From the NCBI GenBank assembly GCA_020072815.1, contig JAIQGE010000005.1:124001-188000 (forward strand): a stretch of DNA of 64,000 bases, given 5' to 3'. Position 1 is the first letter of the stretch. Each line of letters opens with the position of its first letter. This stretch comes from Terriglobia bacterium. GTDB taxonomy: Bacteria; Acidobacteriota; Terriglobia; Terriglobales; Acidobacteriaceae. The notes below the pieces were generated by a model. It ran no database searches and had not been told where the DNA came from. It saw only the letters and a program-made list of their open reading frames with translations. The position numbers and the translations under genes were made by a program. Below are positions 19,119 to 26,781 of the stretch, in pieces.

Positions 19119-19163
19119 CCACCCCATCACGCCAAAACCGGGCGCGCTGGGGGCCCCGGGCTC
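19119..19163 (+). repeat. REP-like 45-bp element inserted in 97-bp repeat copy 3
   Basis: This is the same 45-base insert at the identical position of repeat copy 3, again flanked by CGGGCTC at 19112-19118 and 19157-19163. The identical site in copies 2 and 3 suggests that the unit was duplicated after a single insertion. Confidence 0.7.
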
Positions 19164-19502
19164 GGCGCGGCTTTTCTTGCTGTCGCTCCGCTTCAAACCG
19201 CTTACGGAAATTTACCAATCAGAGATTCCTCCAGCACCTGTAATAGGCAGTTCGCCGCGCAAGCCGGGCTCGCTGCCATAGCTCAAGTCATGTCACTTCG
19301 CGTCAACCTGCACGCGGGACGGTTGCAGGTGACTGGTCTCAAGCGTTTAAGGCCGCTTCTGTGCGTTCAACGTAATCCTTCAGTAACGCATCTCGGGTCT
19401 TTGTCCTACCCTGGAGCGGGCGAAAATGCGGTAATCTAGAGGTATCGGCGTCAGCCTGATTCCACGCATACCCGGTTGTCACGGCGACAGCACGTAACAG
19501 AT

Positions 19503-21563
19503 ATGTCCGGTCGCGAAGAAAAAATTCCGAACCTTAAACTGACGGTCATCCAGTACATCACGCTGGCAGTGTTTCTGTTCCTCGCCTATGGACTGTGGAG
19601 CCTGCAGGTGCGCAAGAGTGATGACTACGTGGTGCGCGCTGAGAACAATCGCATCCGGAAGATTCCGATCCTTGCGCCGCGCGGCAAGCTGCTGGACCGC
19701 GACGGGCAAATCATCGTTGACAACTATCCTTCCTTCTCCGCGCTGCTGCTGCGCGACCAGATGCGCGACTTGAACGCCGACGCGCAAAAAATCGCCGACG
19801 GCCTGCATCTTCCGGTGGAGGAAGTGCTGGACAAGGTCCGCCGCTACCAGCTGGCGCGCAAGCCTACGTCGGACCCCATCATCATTAAGGAAGACATCAC
19901 TCCCGACGAACTGGCGTTCATCGAATCGCACAAAGACGATTTTCCCGAACTGGAAACGCTGATGATCCACCGGCGCCTGTATCCGCGGGACGGATTCATG
20001 GCGCACCTGATCGGCTACGTGGGTGAAGTGAGCGAAGACATGTTGAACTCGCCCAAGTTTGAGGTGTACCAGCGCGGCGACACGGTAGGCCAGTCCGGCG
20101 TGGAACTGGAATACAACGATCTGCTCATGGGCAAAGACGGTTCGCGCCGCGTGCTGGTGGACAGCAAAGGCCGCGAAGTTGGCCGCCCCAAGGATTCCAC
20201 CATTCCCGCGGTGCCTGGTCAGAAGCTCAAACTCACCATTGATATTGATCTGCAGAAGGCGGCCGAACAGGCGCTGGAAGGGAAGAACGGCGCCATCGTG
20301 GCCATGGACCCGCGCAGCGGGGAAATCCTGGCCATGGTCAGCCGTCCCACTTTCGATCCCAACGATTTTGCCGTGCGTATCTCGCGCGACGAGTGGAACC
20401 AGTTGATCACCGATCCAGCGCACCCTCTGTTGAACAAAGCGATTCAAGCCCAAGCGGCTCCCGGCTCGGTGTTTAAGATCGTAGTGGCCACAGCGGGTAT
20501 GCAGGAAGGCATTGCCCAGAACTTGAAGGTAAACTGCCAGGGCGGCGCAATATTCTACGGGCGATATTTCAATTGCTGGGTGAAAGAAGAGCATCGCGTC
20601 CACGGCGCAGTGGACATTTCCAAGGGAATTTATCAATCGTGCGACGTCTTCTTTTACACGCTGGCGGAACGGCTGGGGATTGAGAAGATCGCCAAATGGG
20701 CCAGTGCCATGGGGATTGGCAAAAAGACGGGAATTGATCTTCCCAACGAAGCCACCGGCCTCATGCCTTCCGAAGAATGGAAGATGAAGACCTTCCGGCA
20801 AAAGTGGTATGCCGGTGAAGTCATTTCCGTGGGGATCGGGCAGGGGGCCGTAACCGTGAGCCCCATTCAGCTTGCGCGCACCATCGGCGGGATTGCCATG
20901 GGCGGCGTCTTCTACCGGCCTCATGTGGTGAACCCCGGCGATCTGCCTAAGGAGTTCCGCAACGTTGCGCAATCTGACGTGCCGGAAGTTGTGCATGTTC
21001 CCATCGAGCCGCAGAGCTGGATCACCATCACCAACGCCATGGCCAACGTGATCAGTCCGCTCGGCACTGCCAATGCCTCTCACCTGCAAGGCGTGGATTT
21101 TGCCGGCAAGACGGGAAGCACGCAGAGGGTCAGCCACCAGTACCTGGAGCAGCACGGATTGAAGACCAAGGGCTTAAAAGACGAGCTGAAGGGCAATGGG
21201 TGGTTTGCCGGCGTCACGCCGCGGCGTAATCCGGAAGTAGTCGTCGTGGTGTATTTTGAAGGCGGCGAACACGGTCCGCTGGCGGCGCGCGTGGCCGCAC
21301 AGGTGATCAAGGCCTTTGTGGACAAGCAGCGCCGCGTCCGCAACAATCCCATGCTGTTCAGTGACAAAGCTGATCCCGGATCGGTGCCCATTGCCGGAGT
21401 ATGGAATTATCCCGACCTGGGCGGCGATCATCCTGCTGAGGCCGGCGAGGCCGAGAACCATTTGCAGGGGGGAACCTTCCTGGTAAAGATGGGCCGGTCC
21501 AAAGCTTTTCGTCCGGCGCAGCCGCAAAAGCCGGTCGCCGTGGGTACTGCGGGAGCCGACTGA
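19503..21563 (+). CDS. mrdA: penicillin-binding protein 2 (elongation transpeptidase)
   Basis: The protein (686 residues from ATG 19503) has one N-terminal transmembrane helix (about residues 10-30), a PBP dimerisation domain with the RGKLLDRDG motif, and a transpeptidase domain with SVFK (Ser322, Lys325), the SCD motif in place of SxN and KTG (Lys536). Together with RodA, encoded just downstream, it cross-links peptidoglycan during elongation. An in-frame TTG at 19476 is the alternative start. I prefer the ATG, although neither has a strong ribosome-binding site. The stop overlaps the rodA start. It is separated from mreD by the repeat array. Confidence 0.95.
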   Translation: MSGREEKIPNLKLTVIQYITLAVFLFLAYGLWSLQVRKSDDYVVRAENNRIRKIPILAPRGKLLDRDGQIIVDNYPSFSALLLRDQMRDLNADAQKIADGLHLPVEEVLDKVRRYQLARKPTSDPIIIKEDITPDELAFIESHKDDFPELETLMIHRRLYPRDGFMAHLIGYVGEVSEDMLNSPKFEVYQRGDTVGQSGVELEYNDLLMGKDGSRRVLVDSKGREVGRPKDSTIPAVPGQKLKLTIDIDLQKAAEQALEGKNGAIVAMDPRSGEILAMVSRPTFDPNDFAVRISRDEWNQLITDPAHPLLNKAIQAQAAPGSVFKIVVATAGMQEGIAQNLKVNCQGGAIFYGRYFNCWVKEEHRVHGAVDISKGIYQSCDVFFYTLAERLGIEKIAKWASAMGIGKKTGIDLPNEATGLMPSEEWKMKTFRQKWYAGEVISVGIGQGAVTVSPIQLARTIGGIAMGGVFYRPHVVNPGDLPKEFRNVAQSDVPEVVHVPIEPQSWITITNAMANVISPLGTANASHLQGVDFAGKTGSTQRVSHQYLEQHGLKTKGLKDELKGNGWFAGVTPRRNPEVVVVVYFEGGEHGPLAARVAAQVIKAFVDKQRRVRNNPMLFSDKADPGSVPIAGVWNYPDLGGDHPAEAGEAENHLQGGTFLVKMGRSKAFRPAQPQKPVAVGTAGAD

Positions 21564-22657
21564 TGCGGCGCATGATCTCCTACCGGGACTTTGATTGGGT
21601 CCTGCTGTTTTTTGTTCTGCTGATCTGTGCGCTGGGCGTGCTGGAAATCTACAGCACCACGGCCGGGACCAAGTTTGCCGGGGCCCACGTCCGGCAAATC
21701 TACTGGATCATGGGCGGCTTGTTCCTGATGTTCATGGTCAGCCTGGTGAACTACCAAATCCTGCTGGAAAACGCGCATTGGTTCTACATTGCATCGGTCA
21801 TGGCTTTGCTGGCTGTGGCCCTCTTCGGCAAAAAGTACTTGGGTGCGCGACGCTGGATCCAGCTTCCCGGGGGCCAGCATTTTCAGCCTTCGGAGTGGGT
21901 CAAGCTGGTGCTGATCATCGCTCTGGCCAAGTATTTCAGCGAGGAAAATGACCGCTCGGCCACGCTGGGCGACGTGGTGAAAGCCGGATTGATTGCGGCC
22001 GTCCCCATGCTGCTGGTGCTGCGGCAGCCGGACATGGGCACGGCGCTTACCTACATCCCGATCGCGATCATGGGGCTGTTCCTTGGCGGCATGCAGATAC
22101 GCCATGGTGTGATCCTGTTGCTGGTGGCCGGCGTGCTGGCGCCCGCCGTGTGGATGAAGGGGTTGAAGCCGTACCAGAAAGAGAGGCTCACCAACTTCAT
22201 GCACCCTGACGCCGATCCTAAAAACCGCGGATACCAGTTGGAGCAATCCAAGATCGCGGTAGGTTCCGGGGGCATTTGGGGGAAAGGTGTGCGCAAAGGC
22301 ACCCAGACCCAGGGATCGTTCATCCCGGAACCGCATACTGACTTTATCTTTGCCGCGTGGGCGGAGGAGCATGGGTTTGTCGGCGCTATGGGGTTGCTGC
22401 TGCTATACTTTATGGTGCTGATGCGTTTGATCCACAACGCCCAGACCGCGCCTGATCGCGCGGGAGGTTTTGTGGTGATGGGCGTGGTGGCAATCTTGCT
22501 ATTCCACGTCCTGGTCAATGCCGGCATGGTGGTTGGGTTTATGCCCGTCACCGGAATTCCTTTGCCTTTGATGAGCTACGGAGGCTCGTCCGTGCTGTTC
22601 ATGTTCCTCTCTTTGGGGATTGTGATGAACATCCGGATGCGCCGTTTCGTGAACTAG
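21563..22657 (+). CDS. rodA: peptidoglycan polymerase RodA (SEDS family)
   Basis: The 364-residue integral membrane protein has about ten helices and SEDS signatures: YLGARRWIQLPGGQHFQPSE early, QPDMGTAL in the middle, the catalytic-loop region PYQKERLTNFMHPDADPKNRGYQ, and FMPVTGIPLPLMSYGGSS near the end. It polymerises lipid II into glycan strands in partnership with PBP2. Its ATG overlaps the mrdA stop codon by one base (TGATG), so the two are translationally coupled. Confidence 0.96.
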   Translation: MRRMISYRDFDWVLLFFVLLICALGVLEIYSTTAGTKFAGAHVRQIYWIMGGLFLMFMVSLVNYQILLENAHWFYIASVMALLAVALFGKKYLGARRWIQLPGGQHFQPSEWVKLVLIIALAKYFSEENDRSATLGDVVKAGLIAAVPMLLVLRQPDMGTALTYIPIAIMGLFLGGMQIRHGVILLLVAGVLAPAVWMKGLKPYQKERLTNFMHPDADPKNRGYQLEQSKIAVGSGGIWGKGVRKGTQTQGSFIPEPHTDFIFAAWAEEHGFVGAMGLLLLYFMVLMRLIHNAQTAPDRAGGFVVMGVVAILLFHVLVNAGMVVGFMPVTGIPLPLMSYGGSSVLFMFLSLGIVMNIRMRRFVN

Positions 22658-23061
22658 GAAGGGAATTTCAAACCGCGCCCTGGAGGGGCGCGCAAAGGGA
22701 ATAAGTTTTTAACGTTACGCCCTTACGTTTTAAGAGGGCGCCGGCCCTGGAGAGAGCCGGAGAGAATTCAGAGAGCATGACCGGGCAGGTAACGGCCCCG
22801 CGAAAAACGCAGGGTGGCCACAACCCCGGGAATGCAAAGGTGCCAAGATTTTTCAAACAAGCCATGTGCAGGTTGCAGAGCCGCTCCGGGACAACTTTCC
22901 GGAGCACGCGTCTTCTCCCTGCCGGCGAACAAGATTGAATCTCCGCACACCTCTATGCCTGAACGCCGGCGTGATTTTTGCCCCGGCGCTCAACTTGCTC
23001 TGGATCTTCTCCTCTTAGTTCCTGGTTCTTACCCGGTCCGGTCAACACCGGAGAGAAATTG
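22658..23061 (+). other. rne: non-coding leader between rodA and rne
   Basis: About 400 bases without a supported gene. It contains GC-rich complementary words (for example GCGCCCTGGAGGGGCGC near 22675 and CCGGCCCTGGAGAGAGCCGG near 22741) that could pair, and it ends with the GGAGAG ribosome-binding site of rne. RNase E genes are commonly autoregulated through a long structured 5' leader, so this may be such a leader. I see no named RNA motif. Confidence 0.3.
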
Positions 23062-26000
23062 ATGTCGAAAGAACTGTTTGTCTCTTCGACGCCGCACGAA
23101 ACCAAAGTTGCGATTGTCGAAGAAGATTTGCTCGCTGAGATTTATTACGAACGCGAGAACGAATACACCCTGGCAGGTTCCATCTACAAAGGACGTGTGA
23201 CCCGCGTGCTTCCCGGCATGCAGTCGGCCTTTGTCAACGTTGGTTTGGAGCGCGACGCCTTCCTGTACGTCACCGATTTCCTGCTGGAAGAAGATGAGGA
23301 CGCGGAAGGGCTGGAGCAGGCGGTATCACGGTCACGCATTGAAGTGCTGCCGCAATCCGACGAACGCGGCGCCGGGGAAGATGCTGCCCCGCTGGAAGCG
23401 CAGGACATTATGCCGCCCATGGAAGTCCTGGGCGAGCCGCCGGCCGAGGAAGAACGCGGCCCGGCTGCCGGCGAAGAAGCCGCGGGAGAAGATCAAGACC
23501 GTGAAGGATCGCGCAAGTGGCGCGGACGCCGCCGCCGCCGTGGCGGGCGCGGCCGTTTCCAGGAGCGTGAAGACCGCCCGGCTGAAGCCACGCCGGAAAG
23601 CCGTCCTGAATTTCGTCCTGAAGCTCGTCCTGAAGCTCGTCCTGAAGCCCGTTCTGAAGGCCGCCCTGAATCGCGGCCGGAATTCCGTCCGGAGCCACGG
23701 CGTGAATTCCGCCAGGACAACCGGCCGGAGCGCAGCTTTGATCGTGATCGCGAGCGCCGGCCTGAAAGCGCGCCTCCTCCGGGCTATGAGCCCATCGTGC
23801 TGCCGGGAGAGTCCATCCGCAAGTACCAGCCGCAATCGGCCACGCCGGCGGCAACGGAGTCCGGGCCGCAAGCGCCGGTGCGGCGTAACGCCGCCAAGCC
23901 ATCCACCGAGTATTCGATTGATCCCTCGCAATTTTCGCCCGGCTCCATGACGCTGCCCGGCGAGACCATTTCAAAGTACCGGCATCCCGCATCGCAGAAG
24001 CCGGCCGCTGCCGTGGAAACACCCGTTAGGCCGGAAACCGAGGAACACGGCTTTCTGCAAGACGCGGAATCCACAGGGCCGGTTCCGCGCCAGTACAAGA
24101 AGGAAACGGAGCCTGAAGCGCGCGTTGAAGCGCCGCCGGTGATCGCGCCCATGGTGGTTCGGGAAACGCCGGTTCGGGAAACGCCGGTTCGCGAAGCGCC
24201 GCCGGTGCGTGAAGCCGCGCCCGTTAGCGAAGCAACTCCAGTAATCGAGACCGAACTCCCTGCGCACGCGCATGAACCCGAGCCGCGGCACGATGAGTCG
24301 CGCTTTGAATCCATGAACGTGGCCGCCGTGTTTGGTGGCGCTGCGGCGGAGCCTGCGGAAGAATCGTTTGCGGAAAGTGAAGAAGAGCCTTCCGAAGAAG
24401 CTTCCTCAGAAGGCGGGCGAAGCCACGCTGCAGAAGACGCCTCCACTGGTGACGGCCAGCCGTGGAAGGCAGCGGCCAGCGGAGTGGTGGAAGAGGAAGA
24501 GATCGAAGAAGACGAAAGCGATCTGCCGGGATTTGAAGAAGACGTTGACCTGGTGGAGTACGAAGAACTGGAAGAGGAAGTATTGGGTCCGGGCAACGAA
24601 GCCATGGTCGCCATGGGACGCGAGCTGACGGAAGCTGTGCGCGACGCCCACGTCAACGAACATGCCACCGGCCAGTACGAAGCCGATGGCTTGGAAGGTC
24701 CGGAAGAAACCGAAGAGGGCGTTGAAGGCGAGTCGGGAATGTTCGGCCTGGCCCAGGAAGATGTCGAAGAAGACATGGAAGCGGCCCTGGAAGAAGAGAA
24801 CGAAGATCAGGAGGGCGCAGGCGCTGAACATCGTGCGGCTCCCGCAAGCGCCGGCTATCAGCAGGGCCAACCGGAGCGACGCCCCGTGGACCGTCGCGGT
24901 GGACGCCGCCCGGCACGCCGCATGCGCGGCGGGGGACGACGCCCCCACGTGCAGCGCCAGATCCCGGTCATCAGCGATCTGCTGAAAGAAGGCCAGGAAA
25001 TCCTGGTGCAGATCGCCAAGGAACCTATCGCCAAGAAAGGCGCGCGCATCACCAGCCACATCGCGCTGCCGGGACGCTACTTGGTGTACATGCCCACGGT
25101 GCATCACACCGGCGTTTCGCGCAAGATTGCGTCGGACGAGGAGCGCCATCGCCTGAAGCGCATTGTGCTGAGCGAACGGGGCGAAGCCAACGGCGGATTC
25201 ATAGTCCGTACCGCGGCGGCGGGCGCCAATGAAGATGATCTTCGCGCCGACATTCGCTTCCTCATCAACCTGTGGACGGAAATTCGCGGGCGCGCGGAGA
25301 AATCCAAGGCCCCGGCTTTGATCTATCACGACCTCAACCTGGTGGAACGCATCCTGCGCGATCAGGTGACCACCAGTTTCTCCAGCATATGGGTGGACAC
25401 CGAGCCGGAATACGAACGCATCTTGCGCTTTGTCAGCCGTTTTCAGCCTTCGCTGCTGAAGCGGGTAAAGCTTTACAGCAAGGAAACGCCGCTGTTCGAG
25501 CAGTTCAACATCAATGAGGAAATCAACAAGGCGCTCAAGTCCAAGGTCTGGCTCAAGAGCGGCGGCTACATCGTCATCAACCAGACCGAAGCGCTGGTGG
25601 CGATTGACATCAACACGGGCAAGTACGTCGGCAAGACCACGCGGCTTGAGGACACCATCGTCAAGACCAACCTGGACGCGGTGAAGGAAATGGTCCGCCA
25701 GATCCGCTTGCGCGATCTGGGCGGGATCATTGTGATTGACTTCATTGACATGGATGAGCGCCGCAATCGCCAGAAGGTGATGCAGGCGCTGGAAGAGGCC
25801 CTCAAGGCCGATCGCGCGCCCTCCAAGGTCCTGCAGTTTAACGATTTTGGCCTGGTGGCGATTACCCGCAAGCGGGTCAAACAATCCCTGGAGCGCACGC
25901 TGGGCCAGACTTGTCCCACGTGCCAGGCCACGGGCATGATCAAGTCCGTGAGCACGGTGTGCAATGAAATCTATGTCGAGATGCGCAAGATGGCGCGCCA

Positions 26001-26160
26001 TTTTGAGCACGACGTGATGCTGCGCGTGAATCCTGAAGTCGCCAAGGCGCTCAAGAGCAACGCCGGGAAGTGGCTGCAAGAGATGGAAGAGCTGACCAAA
26101 CGAACCATCCTGGTTAAGTCTGATCCTCTGGTGCATCCGGAACAGTTCGACATCCAATAA
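23062..26160 (+). CDS. rne: ribonuclease E/G with ~545-residue insertion in the S1 domain
   Basis: The start is ATG 23062 (GGAGAG upstream), which gives 1032 residues. The N-terminus (1-80) holds the first half of an S1 domain: GSIYKGRVTRVLPGMQSAFVNVG, then FLYVTDFL. The S1 fold resumes at about residue 630 with IPVISDLLKEGQEILVQI. Between them lies an acidic and Arg/Pro-rich low-complexity insertion with RPEARPEA-type and PVRET repeats. The catalytic DNase-I-like domain has both acidic residues (Asp849 in AIDINTGKYVG, Asp893 in IVIDFIDMD), followed by the CPTC zinc-link (Cys951, Cys954). It starts mRNA decay and rRNA processing. The insertion resembles the disordered scaffold tail of E. coli RNase E but sits inside S1, so it may recruit partners; this is inference. 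Confidence 0.94.
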   Translation: MSKELFVSSTPHETKVAIVEEDLLAEIYYERENEYTLAGSIYKGRVTRVLPGMQSAFVNVGLERDAFLYVTDFLLEEDEDAEGLEQAVSRSRIEVLPQSDERGAGEDAAPLEAQDIMPPMEVLGEPPAEEERGPAAGEEAAGEDQDREGSRKWRGRRRRRGGRGRFQEREDRPAEATPESRPEFRPEARPEARPEARSEGRPESRPEFRPEPRREFRQDNRPERSFDRDRERRPESAPPPGYEPIVLPGESIRKYQPQSATPAATESGPQAPVRRNAAKPSTEYSIDPSQFSPGSMTLPGETISKYRHPASQKPAAAVETPVRPETEEHGFLQDAESTGPVPRQYKKETEPEARVEAPPVIAPMVVRETPVRETPVREAPPVREAAPVSEATPVIETELPAHAHEPEPRHDESRFESMNVAAVFGGAAAEPAEESFAESEEEPSEEASSEGGRSHAAEDASTGDGQPWKAAASGVVEEEEIEEDESDLPGFEEDVDLVEYEELEEEVLGPGNEAMVAMGRELTEAVRDAHVNEHATGQYEADGLEGPEETEEGVEGESGMFGLAQEDVEEDMEAALEEENEDQEGAGAEHRAAPASAGYQQGQPERRPVDRRGGRRPARRMRGGGRRPHVQRQIPVISDLLKEGQEILVQIAKEPIAKKGARITSHIALPGRYLVYMPTVHHTGVSRKIASDEERHRLKRIVLSERGEANGGFIVRTAAAGANEDDLRADIRFLINLWTEIRGRAEKSKAPALIYHDLNLVERILRDQVTTSFSSIWVDTEPEYERILRFVSRFQPSLLKRVKLYSKETPLFEQFNINEEINKALKSKVWLKSGGYIVINQTEALVAIDINTGKYVGKTTRLEDTIVKTNLDAVKEMVRQIRLRDLGGIIVIDFIDMDERRNRQKVMQALEEALKADRAPSKVLQFNDFGLVAITRKRVKQSLERTLGQTCPTCQATGMIKSVSTVCNEIYVEMRKMARHFEHDVMLRVNPEVAKALKSNAGKWLQEMEELTKRTILVKSDPLVHPEQFDIQ

Positions 26161-26214
26161 TGTAGCGGAATTCAGCCGGGGACGCGCGTGGCGCGTTCCC
26201 GGGTTGTAGCACTT

Positions 26215-26240
26215 CCGGACTGTGCAGTCCGGGGTTTTTT
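26215..26240 (+). terminator. rho-independent terminator after rne
   Basis: CCGGACTG (26215-26222) and CAGTCCGG (26225-26232) form a perfect 8-bp stem with a 2-base gap, followed by GGTTTTTT. A second GC-rich hairpin (about 26179-26200) precedes it. Confidence 0.85.
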
Positions 26241-26282
26241 ATTGATATCGTTCTCGTGCCCCGAAAGGACGGCTTCCGGTAT

Positions 26283-26735
26283 ATGGGGAAAAATTTCAAA
26301 GGCACGCCCCGCGAGGAGCGTGCCCTGAGCGCCTACGTAAAACTGGCGCGCGCCGCCAATGCGGCCCTGGTTTACGCCCGTGCCAGTTTTGACGATTCCG
26401 GCCTTACGCCCAGCCAATTCGCAGTGCTGGAGGCGCTCTTCCACGTGGGGCCTCTTTGTCTGGGCGATTTGGCGCGTCGCATCCTGACCAGCGGCGGCAA
26501 CCTGACTCTGGTGGTGGACAACCTGGAAAAGCGCGGTCTGGTCAAACGGCAGCAACAGAACCCGGACAAGCGCTTTGTGCTGGCCACCATCACGCCCGCG
26601 GGGCGCAAATTGATCGCCAAAATCTTCCCTGACCATTCCCGCCGCATTGCTGAAATCATGGGCCGGCTCAACAGCGCCGAGCAACAGCAACTGGGCGATC
26701 TCTGCCGCAAACTGGGTAAGGGCCTGCAGTCGTAA
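26283..26735 (+). CDS. MarR-family transcriptional regulator
   Basis: The 150-residue product has the winged-helix layout of MarR dimers: an N-terminal helix (SAYVKLARAANAAL), a recognition region (LGDLARRILTSGGNLTLVVDNLEKRGLV) and the beta wing with RQQQNPDKRFVLATITPAG. It belongs to the branch that typically starts MG-x-x-YKGT; here MGKNFKGT supports ATG 26283 over the upstream GTG 26256. It should repress a nearby or autologous promoter in response to a small molecule. The next gene, a membrane spermidine-synthase-like protein, is 46 bases downstream, but a regulatory link is only positional. Confidence 0.88.
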   Translation: MGKNFKGTPREERALSAYVKLARAANAALVYARASFDDSGLTPSQFAVLEALFHVGPLCLGDLARRILTSGGNLTLVVDNLEKRGLVKRQQQNPDKRFVLATITPAGRKLIAKIFPDHSRRIAEIMGRLNSAEQQQLGDLCRKLGKGLQS

Positions 26736-26781
26736 GACAATCCTCAAGTCACGGCGCGCGGCATGATATCTTTGTCCGCTC

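Larger units (their letters stand above)
18761..19210 (+). repeat. array of a 97-bp dispersed repeat (three copies plus fragment)
   Basis: The unit starts TCGCTCCGCTCCAAACCGCC and ends AGTCGGCCTCGCCCTTG. Copy 1 (18761-18857) is the simple 97-bp form. Copies 2 (18883-19023) and 3 (19049-19170) match it but carry a 45-bp insertion after GCAGCGGGCTC. A fragment (19183-19210) closes the array. Copies 1 and 2 are both followed by a conserved TTCACTTAATCCAAATTA spacer. A fourth copy of exactly 97 bp lies inverted between accB and accC (38178-38274). Apart from the array I see no gene in 18741-19502. Confidence 0.85.

Noticed and set aside
18741-19250. CRISPR array
   Set aside because: The repeats are long (97 or about 140 bases), only three to four in number, and the spacers between them are also conserved. 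No cas gene is present.
19479-21155. 558-residue reading frame on the minus strand opposite mrdA
   Set aside because: It is an antisense shadow of the PBP2 gene in GC-rich DNA, rich in His, Arg and Gln, without domain motifs or a ribosome-binding site.
24406-26157. 583-residue reading frame on the minus strand opposite rne
   Set aside because: It mirrors the RNase E codons (codon-position shadow) and shows no protein-family signature.
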